Source: JADGGM01 sp027307005
Lineage (GTDB): Bacteria > Gemmatimonadota > Gemmatimonadetes > Gemmatimonadales > Gemmatimonadaceae
Direction of reading: 5' to 3'
Assembly (NCBI GenBank): GCA_035455745.1
Contig: DATIEP010000085.1
Coordinates: 1-64,000, forward strand
Length of the DNA stretch: 64,000 nt
In this document: positions 10,443 to 17,847 of the stretch, piece by piece
How positions within the stretch are numbered: position 1 is the first letter of the stretch
Layout of the letters: every line of letters starts with the position of its first letter
Notes under the pieces: model-generated
Databases searched by the model: none
Told to the model about the DNA's origin: nothing
Seen by the model: the letters and a program-made list of their open reading frames with translations, nothing else
Made by a program: the position numbers and the translations under genes

Positions 10443-11143
10443 CAGACGGCGGGCGGAGCGGGCTGCTCGGCCGCGGCACGCTCGGCGGAGTCGAAGACGA
10501 TCTGGCCGCGGTTGACCTCGATCACGCGATACTCCGAGCGCCGAACCAGCTCGAGGTTGTGCGAGGCCATGAGCACGGCCGTGCCCGACGCATTGATGTC
10601 GCGCAGCAGTTGGAAGATGCCGCGCGTGGCGCGCTCATCGAGGTTGCCCGTGGGCTCGTCGGCGATGAGCAGCACCGGGTCGTTGACGAGCGCGCGCGCG
10701 ATCGCAACGCGTTGCTGCTCGCCGCCCGACAGCTCGCGCGGGAAGCTCGTGCCCTTGGAGGCGAGCCCGACCTGCGTGAGCAGGCGTCCGACCTTGGCCG
10801 GTATGGCATCGCGCGCCGTCCCGGTGACCTCGAGCGCGAAGGCGATGTTCTGTTCGGCGGTGCGATCCTCGAGCAGACGAAAATCCTGGAAGACGATGCC
10901 CAACCGGCGGCGCAGCTTCGGGATTTCGCGCCGCTTCACGTCGCTCGACCGAATGCCGCCCACGCGAACTTCTCCCGACGTGGGGCGCTCCTCCATGTAC
11001 ACCAGCTTGAGGATGGTCGATTTGCCGGCGCCGCTGGGGCCGGTGAGAAACGCGAATTCGCCCTTGGCGACGGTGAACGACGCGTTGTTGAGGGCGACGC
11101 CGCTGCGGGGATATTCCTTTGTGACGTGCGAGAAGCGAATCAC
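10442..11143 (-). CDS. ftsE: Cell division ATP-binding protein FtsE
   Basis: 233 residues from a GTG at 11143, which puts VIRFSHVTKEYP at the N-terminus exactly where FtsE proteins begin. An in-frame ATG at 11206 would add 21 residues of Ala/Pro/Arg-rich sequence; I judge it less likely but no strong ribosome-binding site decides it. Walker A is GPSGAGKST, the Q-loop is VFQDFRLL, the ABC signature is LSGGEQQRVAIARAL, and Walker B is VLLIADEPTGNLD. It is the cytoplasmic ATPase of the FtsEX complex. A 139-nt gap separates it from the PLP enzyme gene upstream, so ftsE-ftsX-envC may have its own promoter there. Confidence 0.93.
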   Translation of the reverse strand: MIRFSHVTKEYPRSGVALNNASFTVAKGEFAFLTGPSGAGKSTILKLVYMEERPTSGEVRVGGIRSSDVKRREIPKLRRRLGIVFQDFRLLEDRTAEQNIAFALEVTGTARDAIPAKVGRLLTQVGLASKGTSFPRELSGGEQQRVAIARALVNDPVLLIADEPTGNLDERATRGIFQLLRDINASGTAVLMASHNLELVRRSEYRVIEVNRGQIVFDSAERAAAEQPAPPAV

Positions 11144-11282
11144 TGGCTGGCTACTGGAAGCTGGGACTGGAGTGGCGGCAGGCCGACGCTCGATGCGAGC
11201 GACCATGGTCGAGGTCGCTCGGCTCGCTGGCGGAGCCGCCTTCCAGTCCAATGACTACAGACCCTCGTCATCCGTTACGTCA

Positions 11283-12440
11283 TCATTTCAACGCCTGGGC
11301 AACGTCGGCGATGAGGTCGTCGGCGTCTTCGATGCCCACGCTGATGCGGACGAAGCCATCGGGGATACCGATCGCGGCTCGCTCGGCGGGCGTCATCGAG
11401 GCGTGCGACGTGAATCGCGGCTCCGAGACGAGCGTGTCGACGCCTCCCAGACTCGGAGCGTGCGTCATGACCCGCAGACGGCTGATGAAGCGCTCGGCTG
11501 CATCGCCGCCACCCGCGAGCTCGACGGCCATCATACCGCCGAATCCGTCCAGGGTTGCACGCGCGACCTCATGATCCGGGTGCGACGGCAGGCCGGGGTA
11601 GTGCACGCGGGCGAACTCGGACCGCTCGACGCACCACTGCGCGAGGCGCATCGCGTTCTCGTTGTGCCGGCGGAGTCTGACGTCGATGGTCTTGAGGCCG
11701 CGCTCGAGCAGCCATGCCGCGAACGGATCCGGCGCCTGTCCCCAGACCATCATCTTCTGCCGCACTTCCTCGATGTACGAGGCGGTGCCTAACACGGCGC
11801 CGGCGAGGACGTCGTGGTGGCCGTTCAAGTACTTGGTCGCCGAGTGAATGACGACGTCCGCACCGTGCTCGAGGGGCCGGAAGTTGACGGGCGACGCGAA
11901 GGTCGAGTCGACGACTAACGCAAGGCCCATCTCCTGCGTGAGGTAGCTGATCGGGCGCAGGTCGATGACGCGACACGACGGATTGACGGGCGTCTCGACG
12001 AAAATCGCGCGCGTGTGTTTGCGCACGCGCTTGCGCCAGACGCGGGTTTCCATTGGATCGACGAGCGTGACCTGAATGCCCATCGCCTCGAATTCACGCG
12101 TGAACAGCCGGTGGGTGCCGCCGTAAATCCATTCGCTCGCGAGCAGGTGATCGCCGGGGCGCAACAGCGCGAGCATCGCGCACGTGGTGGCGCCCATTCC
12201 GCTCGAGAGCAGGAGCGACGCTTCCGCGCCTTCCAACATCGCGAGGCGCTTGTGCAGCAATTCGCTGTTCGGGTTGTTGCCGTAGCGCGGATAGCGCAGG
12301 CCCTCCTCGGTTCCAACTTCCTGAACGAAGTTGACCGATTGGTAGAGCGGAGTGACGACAGGCGTATCCGTGTCGTGCGTGTCGCGGCCGCCGTGGACGG
12401 CGACCGTCGAGAATCCCTGCCGGCGTCGGCGAGGCATCAT
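11283..12440 (-). CDS. PLP-dependent trans-sulfuration enzyme (MetB/MetC/cystathionine gamma-synthase or lyase family)
   Basis: 385 residues, typical length of the Cys/Met metabolism PLP family. The N-terminal VHGGRDTHDTDTPVVTPLYQ is the substrate-loop signature. The cofactor Lys is K203 in SATKYLNGHHDVLAGAV, the pyridine-nitrogen Asp is D178 in VVDSTFASP, and the glycine-rich phosphate loop is SSGMGATTCAML (80-91). The enzyme may act as cystathionine gamma-synthase, gamma-lyase or beta-lyase; these cannot be separated by motif alone. It starts 13 nt after the stop of the small beta-barrel-like gene, so it is likely the last gene of the operon that begins with the ROK kinase. The reason for that partnership is not evident. 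Confidence 0.9.
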   Translation of the reverse strand: MMPRRRRQGFSTVAVHGGRDTHDTDTPVVTPLYQSVNFVQEVGTEEGLRYPRYGNNPNSELLHKRLAMLEGAEASLLLSSGMGATTCAMLALLRPGDHLLASEWIYGGTHRLFTREFEAMGIQVTLVDPMETRVWRKRVRKHTRAIFVETPVNPSCRVIDLRPISYLTQEMGLALVVDSTFASPVNFRPLEHGADVVIHSATKYLNGHHDVLAGAVLGTASYIEEVRQKMMVWGQAPDPFAAWLLERGLKTIDVRLRRHNENAMRLAQWCVERSEFARVHYPGLPSHPDHEVARATLDGFGGMMAVELAGGGDAAERFISRLRVMTHAPSLGGVDTLVSEPRFTSHASMTPAERAAIGIPDGFVRISVGIEDADDLIADVAQALK

Positions 12441-12453
12441 ACTGGCTCCCGTG

Positions 12454-12759
12454 TCACGCGAGCATTCCGCGCCGCGGCGGGCTGTCGGTGTCCACCTTCA
12501 CGATGGTGATTATCTCCGAGGGTGAGGCGCCTGCGATGTCGCGCAGCACCACGTCGCCGCGCGGCAGGTCATCATCATAGTGCAGTGTTGCCAGCTCGTG
12601 GCGTCGGGGGCCGTGCACCCACACCAATTCTCCATCCATCAGAAGTCGCCGGCGCGCGTCATCCGGATTCATCCAGATGGCCGCGCCGCGCTCTGCATCT
12701 CCGGTTTTCGTCGCGACGAGACGCAGCACGCGCAGCGGCGCATTGGTGCGCTCGCTCAC
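12454..12759 (-). CDS. Small protein with a possible double-psi beta-barrel fold
   Basis: 101 residues from the GTG at 12759, whose GTGA overlaps the stop of the upstream gene. I do not recognise the protein. The middle part IWMNPDDARRRLLMDGELVW followed by a basic VHGPRR and a LPRGDVVLRD turn resembles the double-psi beta-barrel pattern seen in molybdopterin-dinucleotide-binding and CDC48 N-terminal domains (NP-DA-x-x-L-x-x-DG-x-x-V). This is a weak resemblance by eye. It is tied by overlap to a STAS/winged-helix protein and a STAS/HATPase protein, so it could be the third component of that regulatory module. Confidence 0.6.
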   Translation of the reverse strand: MSERTNAPLRVLRLVATKTGDAERGAAIWMNPDDARRRLLMDGELVWVHGPRRHELATLHYDDDLPRGDVVLRDIAGASPSEIITIVKVDTDSPPRRGMLA

Positions 12760-13322
12760 GCCATGCCGCCTACTACCATGTAGCCTTCCTCGAGCCGCAT
12801 GACGAGCCGCCGGCGACACAGCGTGTCCAACACTTCACCGACCTGCTCGACTTCGATTCCGGTTTCGCGAGCGAGGTCGGCGGGTACGGCGCGGCCGAGC
12901 CGGCACATCGCTTCCCATGCGCGGCGCTCGCGATCACCCACGGTTCCCACGAGCATCGTCGAACCTCCAGTTGACTGCGCAACGATCGCGAGACCGTGAC
13001 GGTCGAGCACGGTTTCGATCGCGTCGAGGTGCGATTCGCTGATGCCGCGGAACAGAAAATAGGCTTCGCGGAGCGGCAGATCATCGGCGACCGCTGCGGC
13101 ACTCCGCATCAGCAGCTTGGCGACGATCTCATCGGCGCACGAATAGTCGAGCAGGCCGACGTACGAAAAATCGATGACGGTGAGCGTATGATCGCCGAGC
13201 TCGGCGAGCTGTTTTTCGATCCCATCGCGTACCGCAGCCCCGGTTGGGCGGGTGACGAGGTCGGTGTAGAGGTCGCACACGGTGCGACGTAAGACCGAAC
13301 TGAGGTCGATGTGGTTGATCAC
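12756..13322 (-). CDS. STAS-like domain plus winged-helix protein
   Basis: 188 residues, GTG start at 13322 overlapping the upstream stop as GTGA. Residues 45-70 read TLTVIDFSYVGLLDYSCADEI, the beta-strand/helix pattern around the regulatory Ser of STAS (anti-sigma-antagonist-like) domains, here with D-Y-S-C at the phospho-site position. The C-terminal third (about 130-185, RRAWEAMCRLGRAVPADLAR through RRRLVMRLEEGYMVVGG) looks like a winged helix. A STAS domain beside a HATPase kinase gene suggests a partner-switching pair, where the kinase phosphorylates the STAS protein to release a target. The fusion to a winged helix would give a direct link to DNA or RNA. Domain calls are by eye. Confidence 0.65.
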   Translation of the reverse strand: MINHIDLSSVLRRTVCDLYTDLVTRPTGAAVRDGIEKQLAELGDHTLTVIDFSYVGLLDYSCADEIVAKLLMRSAAAVADDLPLREAYFLFRGISESHLDAIETVLDRHGLAIVAQSTGGSTMLVGTVGDRERRAWEAMCRLGRAVPADLARETGIEVEQVGEVLDTLCRRRLVMRLEEGYMVVGGMA

Positions 13323-14206
13323 CTGTCGGCGATCCGCTCCGGGATGGTGATTTGCATTTGCGCTCCCGGAAAGTATGGGAGCTTCTCCTCCAAAGGAACA
13401 TCATCGTCCCAACTCGGCACGATCGCGATGCGAGCCGTGCCGGATCGGACGGAAAGTTTGCCGTCCCACCGACCAATGTAACGTCGAACACCGGCCAAGC
13501 CTTGGCCGCGACCGGGATCACGAAATCGGCTCACACCGCGGATCACGGCTTCCTCGAGCGCCATGCCGTCATCCCATCGATCGCCGCGCGACCGTCCTTG
13601 CGCCGTCTCGAGCGATTCGCGGAATCCGACGCCGGCGTCGCAGACGGCGATCACCACGACGCGGCGGCCGAGTCGTTTTTGCCAGCGATAGGTTTGCACG
13701 GCGACCCAACCGCCGCGTCCGGCATGCTCGACGATGTTCTGACACGCTTCGCTCAAGGTCATGGCGAAGCCCATGGTGGCTTTGGCGTCGATGTTCAGCT
13801 CTTTGACGAGAATCGCTTGCGACTTTTGCTGAATGCGCCCAACGACGTCGTGGACATCCTCGCTCTTGGCGACCGGCGTGATCTCGAGCAGCACCTCGGA
13901 CTCGGTGCTCGGTCGGGCGCGCGGCACGGTGCCGTGCAGCTCGAACGCTTCTTCGGCGAAGCGGAAAAAGCCGGTGCGGGACCAGTAGGAGCTCGTGTCG
14001 TCGGATTCCGGCACGTAGAGCGCGGGGCGTTCGGCCCGCGTCTGTGCCAGCGTTAGGAGCGCGGTGAGGCCGTACGGCGATGCCCAACGGGTGTGGCGGG
14101 CGTCGAGAAGGACCTTGGCGTCCTGGGGCACCGGGGCCAACTGCTCGAGCACCGTCTCGAACGTCTTGTCATCCAGCGATGGCGGGACGTTGAGAACGGT
14201 GGTCAT
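13319..14206 (-). CDS. STAS-like / HATPase_c regulatory protein (anti-sigma kinase type)
   Basis: 295 residues. The N-terminal 90 residues have a STAS-like pattern (KVLLDARHTRWASPYGLTAL). Residues about 110-270 carry a GHKL ATP-binding domain: N-box EACQNIVEHA (153-162), G1 box DAGVGF (190-195), and G2 box GRGQGL (232-237). There is no HisKA dimerisation or phospho-acceptor His, so this is an RsbW/SpoIIAB-like Ser kinase or ATP sensor rather than a two-component kinase. The ATG overlaps the PfkB kinase stop (ATGA) and the stop overlaps the next start, so stoichiometric production with both sugar kinases and the STAS/winged-helix partner is expected. Confidence 0.75.
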   Translation of the reverse strand: MTTVLNVPPSLDDKTFETVLEQLAPVPQDAKVLLDARHTRWASPYGLTALLTLAQTRAERPALYVPESDDTSSYWSRTGFFRFAEEAFELHGTVPRARPSTESEVLLEITPVAKSEDVHDVVGRIQQKSQAILVKELNIDAKATMGFAMTLSEACQNIVEHAGRGGWVAVQTYRWQKRLGRRVVVIAVCDAGVGFRESLETAQGRSRGDRWDDGMALEEAVIRGVSRFRDPGRGQGLAGVRRYIGRWDGKLSVRSGTARIAIVPSWDDDVPLEEKLPYFPGAQMQITIPERIADR

Positions 14207-15189
14207 TGAGTGATGAGCTCTCCGCGCAGATGATGGCCAAGTCCGGTAGCGCCGCGGTGCTCGGCGTTTCGCGCCGCGGCGCGGTGAGCCACGCGCATCG
14301 CGTCCGCCAAACTATCACCTGCCAACAAACGGGAAAAGTAGGTCGCGCCCCAGACGTCGCCGCATCCGGTGGGATCGCCCTGCGGCACGACGTAGGGCGG
14401 CGCGACGAGCGCGGTGCGAATGGGGCCGGCCGGCGAGCCGATCGATGGACGCCGCGCGCAATCGTCGATGCGATTGAATGCGGCATCGGTGAAGTACACG
14501 GCGCCGCGGCTCCCGAGCGTGACGACGAGGCAGCGAACGCCACAGGAGAGCGCGGTGGCAGCGAGCTCCATCGGATCCGCGGCCATCATCGTGACCTCGT
14601 CTTCGTTCACCTGCAAGAGGTCGAAGCAGCGACACCAGTCGGCGACGCGGTCGAGCGGCTGCAGCGCGCGCCACCCGGTCGGCAGCACCGACATGACGAG
14701 CATGTGCAGATCACAGTAGATCGGTCCGCGGAAGTGCTGCCTGATGAGCTGGCAGGTTTCGAGGTCGAGCTCCCACCCGCTCAGAAAATTGATGTAGAGC
14801 GCGTCGAGGTCGGTGAGCAGGGGCTTGAGCCCGAGCCAGTTCCAGCCCGGGATGCCGCCCGTGAGGCGTTCCGAGCGCCGCTCGCTGGTCTCGTAGCGCA
14901 GCTCGACGCGGTTGTTGGGGTAGGGCACCTCGATGAGCGATGCGTTAGGCGACGTGTGACGCAGCGTCCCCATGAATTCGCGGGCGCGCCCAACGAGGTC
15001 GTGCCCGACTTTGATGAGCGGCACGATCTGCCAATTGTCGGCGAGCGCGGCATCCAGTCCGCTGAGCGCGTAGGTGATGCCGCCCCACTCCTCGACCGGC
15101 GCGTCGCGAGGGTCGCGGCCGTAGATCGTGTCCCAGACGAACGTGCCGATGACGCCAAGGGACGCGGCGCCGTTCGCCCGCGGTGTCAT
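14203..15189 (-). CDS. PfkB/ribokinase-family carbohydrate kinase
   Basis: 328 residues from the ATG at 15189; the longer open frame upstream reads antisense-like Arg-rich sequence and overlaps the ROK gene. The second PfkB signature is QGDPTGCGDVWGATYFSRLL (about residue 273), with the catalytic Asp after GCG in place of the more common GAG. The N-terminus has GVIGTFVWDTIYG and GGITYALSGLDAAL, the family's sugar-binding glycine segment. The substrate is not predictable from sequence; the residue before the catalytic Asp loop (Cys instead of Ala) is unusual. Start overlaps the ROK gene stop as ATGA, so the two kinases are coupled. Confidence 0.82.
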   Translation of the reverse strand: MTPRANGAASLGVIGTFVWDTIYGRDPRDAPVEEWGGITYALSGLDAALADNWQIVPLIKVGHDLVGRAREFMGTLRHTSPNASLIEVPYPNNRVELRYETSERRSERLTGGIPGWNWLGLKPLLTDLDALYINFLSGWELDLETCQLIRQHFRGPIYCDLHMLVMSVLPTGWRALQPLDRVADWCRCFDLLQVNEDEVTMMAADPMELAATALSCGVRCLVVTLGSRGAVYFTDAAFNRIDDCARRPSIGSPAGPIRTALVAPPYVVPQGDPTGCGDVWGATYFSRLLAGDSLADAMRVAHRAAARNAEHRGATGLGHHLRGELITQ

Positions 15190-16184
15190 ACTTCGCCTAA
15201 CTTTTGCTGCTTGAACGTCGCCACGGCGCCCACGACGCCGGCGGTTCCCTCGAGTGCGCCGGGCACGATGCGGCACGCAGCCACGGCGGGGCGGAATGCA
15301 CGGCGCTTGACTTCGGCGCGGAGCGGCTCGAACAGGCGGTCGCCGGCGCGGGTGACGCCGCCGGTGATGACGACGACGTCGGGGTTGACGGTGTTGAGCA
15401 GGTTTGCGATGCCGGTGCCGAGGAACCGCGCCGTGTCGCGCACCACTTCGAGCGCGAGCGCGTCGCCGCGGTGCGCGGCTTCGTACACCGTGGCGGCGGT
15501 CAGGAGATCGAGGTCGCCCTTCACCATTTTGTGCAGCGCCGACACTTCGTCGCGCTCGAGCGCCTCTCGCGCGCGGAGCGCGATGGCCGGACCGGACGCG
15601 TACGCCTCGAGGCAGCCGTAGTTGCCGCATCGGCAATAGCGGCCCGTCGAGTCGATGGTGGTGTGGCCGATTTCGCCGGCGACGTCCGACGAGCCGTGAT
15701 ACAGCTTTCCGTCGATCACGATGCCGCCGCCGATGCCGGTGCCGATGGTGATCCCGACCACATTGCGGCCGCCCTGCGCGGCGCCACGCCACCATTCGCC
15801 GAGCGTGGCGCAGTTGGCGTCGTTATCGAGGGTCGCGGGGAGACGGATGCGATCCGAAATCGCGTCGCGCAACGGGAAGTCGCGCCAACCCAGGTTGGGC
15901 GCGACCACCACGACGCCGCGCTCGCGGTCTAACGGACCGGGCGCGCCAACACCGACGCCGAGGAAGTCGTGCGGCTTGGCGTCGTGTTCGGCGATGACGT
16001 CGGAGATCACTTGCGCGATCATCGACACGATGCGATCGACGACTGCTTCCGATCCGCGCTCGGCGTGCGTCGGCTCGGAGCGAATGGCGAGCTCGCGACT
16101 GCCGTCCTCGGGCATCGCGCCGACGACGATGTTCGTGCCGCCCAGATCGACGCCGAGGATGTAGCGACTTCGGGCTTTGGTCAT
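15186..16184 (-). CDS. ROK-family sugar kinase (glucokinase-like)
   Basis: 332 residues. ATP-binding GVDLGGTN (11-18), the catalytic segment TLDNDANCATLGEW, the glycine loop GITIGTGIGGGIV, and the zinc-binding ROK signature EIGHTTIDSTGRYCRCGNYG followed by CLE are all present, so this is an enzyme-type ROK protein. No N-terminal helix-turn-helix is present, which argues against a ROK repressor. Glucokinase or N-acetylhexosamine kinase activity is likely. First gene of the six-gene minus-strand run; the promoter should lie in 16185-16230, next to decayed DNA. Confidence 0.9.
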   Translation of the reverse strand: MTKARSRYILGVDLGGTNIVVGAMPEDGSRELAIRSEPTHAERGSEAVVDRIVSMIAQVISDVIAEHDAKPHDFLGVGVGAPGPLDRERGVVVVAPNLGWRDFPLRDAISDRIRLPATLDNDANCATLGEWWRGAAQGGRNVVGITIGTGIGGGIVIDGKLYHGSSDVAGEIGHTTIDSTGRYCRCGNYGCLEAYASGPAIALRAREALERDEVSALHKMVKGDLDLLTAATVYEAAHRGDALALEVVRDTARFLGTGIANLLNTVNPDVVVITGGVTRAGDRLFEPLRAEVKRRAFRPAVAACRIVPGALEGTAGVVGAVATFKQQKLGEV

Positions 16185-16229
16185 GGCGGTGCGCGAAGAG
16201 GGTTGGCCGGCGGGTCTCGCGAAAAGTAA

Positions 16230-16602
16230 GCGGAAACAAGCCGTGTTGTTCCTTTCAACCTCGTCACGGACACGGTCAAGCAGATATGGTCATTCGATGC
16301 GTTCCTTCACAATCTGCTGCAACAGTCGATTGGAACGCTGAATGGAGTCGCCGCCGGGGGAGAACATTCCCAAGATGGTAGCCTCGGCTACTACTATCTG
16401 AAGGTCCCCGACGACGGCTCCGGAAGCGGGGTACGTGCGGCGATCCTGTCACTGATACCTCTGCGGCAGGTGCAAATCGCCTCCTACGAAGGTTACCTGG
16501 ACCCACTCTATCTGCGCCCAAATGATCGGAGGTGACTACAAGGTTTGGAAACTGAGCCCTGACAGCGCCGATCCAGCAAAAAAGAACCGGAGCCCTCTCT
16601 AG
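16230..16602 (+). pseudogene. Decayed reading frame of unknown origin, frameshifted near its 3' end
   Basis: Between the ROK kinase and the heptosyltransferase is a 607-nt gap with visibly more A/T than its neighbours. In it, the plus frame 16230-16535 is open for 101 codons without a start codon and reads like protein (VPFNLVTDTVKQIWSFDAFL, then GSLGYYYLKVPDDG, then YEGYLDPLYLRP). It stops at a TGA, but the +1 frame from 16522 continues MIGGDYKVWKLSPDS to a TAG at 16602. The simplest reading is the 3' remnant of a gene with one frameshift and a lost 5' end. I do not recognise the family. The rest, 16603-16790, holds nothing I can support. Confidence 0.4.
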
Positions 16603-16791
16603 CTTGTCAACGGTTGCTGCCGAACCATGGCGCAATAGCGGGGAGTAGCAGCACATCCATCGCATCGTGGACGATGGGTTCCATGCAATCACCGACCTTG
16701 ACTTACTGCTGCGCAATTTCGGCATCGAAAGTCTAACGCGGATCAGCTCTCATAGTGTGACGCGGGCCTTCGTCTAACTTTGTGCGACGAG

Positions 16792-17835
16792 TCAGCGAAG
16801 AGCGTCCTGAGCTGCTATTCGGTTGACGGCCACGACGACGCGCTCGGGGTCGAGCTCTTTCATGCAGCGCCAGTGTCCCAGCGGGCAGACGCGCGGTCCA
16901 TGATGGTGGCACGGCCGGCACGCGAGCGTCTCGATGCCCAGCGTCATCGAGTGCGGAGCGAGTGGGCCGAATCCGAACTCCGGAACAGTGGGGCCGAAGA
17001 CAGTTACAGTCGGCGTACCGACAGCCGAAGCGAGGTGCTGTGGCAGCGAGTCGTTGGTCACGAGTGCGACAGCGCGTCGAATGAGCTCGGCCGATGCCAG
17101 CAAGCCGAGTCGCCCCGTCGCGTTGATGGCATCGGCGCCGGCGACATCGACGAGCGCGCGTGCGACATCGGCGTCTTCAGGCCCGCCGACGATCGCCACG
17201 CGGAAGCGCGGCGCGAGGCGCTGGGTGAGCTCTCGATAGTAGGGCCATCGCTTGGTGCCCCAGATGCTGCCCGGCGCGAGTGCAATGATCGCGCGATCCG
17301 ACGGATGCTCGGCGAGCAAGGCACTCACGGTGCGGCGGTCGTCGTCACCAGGGTAGAGGCGCGGGACGATGGACGCCGGATTGCGTGCCGACGCGGGGCG
17401 ACCATCGGCCAACGAGAGTAGGCGCGCGGCGTGGTGCTCGCTCGTTCGCCGCGGCACCCGTTTGGTGTAGAGCAGGCGGCCGGGGGCGTCATCGAAGCCT
17501 GTGCGCGACGGGACGCGTGCGAGCGCGGCGAGCGCGGCGCTGCGAAGCGAGCCCTGCGCGAGATAGGCGTGCGCATCGCGCGGGTGTTCATCGCGCTCGC
17601 GCCACGCGGCGCGGATGCGGGCCGCGGTTCTCGCGAGGCCGGCCGGGCCGCGGTCGGCGCCCGTCTTGTCGAAGACGACGATCTGCCTAACGGACGGGTC
17701 GTGCGCCAGCAGCGGCGCCGACGCGCGCGTGGCAACCACGTCCACCGGGCCGCGCCGGGCAAGCTCGGCGATCAGCGGCGTGGTGAGGACGGTGTCGCCG
17801 AGGAACGAGGTCTGGATGACGAGGGAGGTGGCCAC
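16792..17835 (-). CDS. Glycosyltransferase family 9 (ADP-heptose:LPS heptosyltransferase type)
   Basis: 347 residues with the two-Rossmann GT-B layout of GT9. N-terminal VIQTSFLGDTVLTTPLIAEL is the acceptor-side glycine loop. The C-terminal half has ALAPGSIWGTKRWP and the nucleotide-sugar-binding VTNDSLPQHLASAVGTPTV plus FGPT, which match WaaF/RfaF. A Cys-His cluster (ACRPCHHHGPRVCPLGHWRC) near residues 307-326 is normal for this family. It adds a heptose-like sugar during lipopolysaccharide core assembly on the inner face of the inner membrane. Its start is 12 nt after lepA, so it is probably expressed with it. Confidence 0.88.
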   Translation of the reverse strand: MATSLVIQTSFLGDTVLTTPLIAELARRGPVDVVATRASAPLLAHDPSVRQIVVFDKTGADRGPAGLARTAARIRAAWRERDEHPRDAHAYLAQGSLRSAALAALARVPSRTGFDDAPGRLLYTKRVPRRTSEHHAARLLSLADGRPASARNPASIVPRLYPGDDDRRTVSALLAEHPSDRAIIALAPGSIWGTKRWPYYRELTQRLAPRFRVAIVGGPEDADVARALVDVAGADAINATGRLGLLASAELIRRAVALVTNDSLPQHLASAVGTPTVTVFGPTVPEFGFGPLAPHSMTLGIETLACRPCHHHGPRVCPLGHWRCMKELDPERVVVAVNRIAAQDALR

Positions 17836-17847
17836 CGTTGGGCGCGA

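Noticed and set aside
16276..16725. 149-codon minus-strand frame in the gap after the ROK gene
   Set aside because: Ser/Arg-rich with no domain pattern; the plus-strand fragment in the same DNA reads more like protein.
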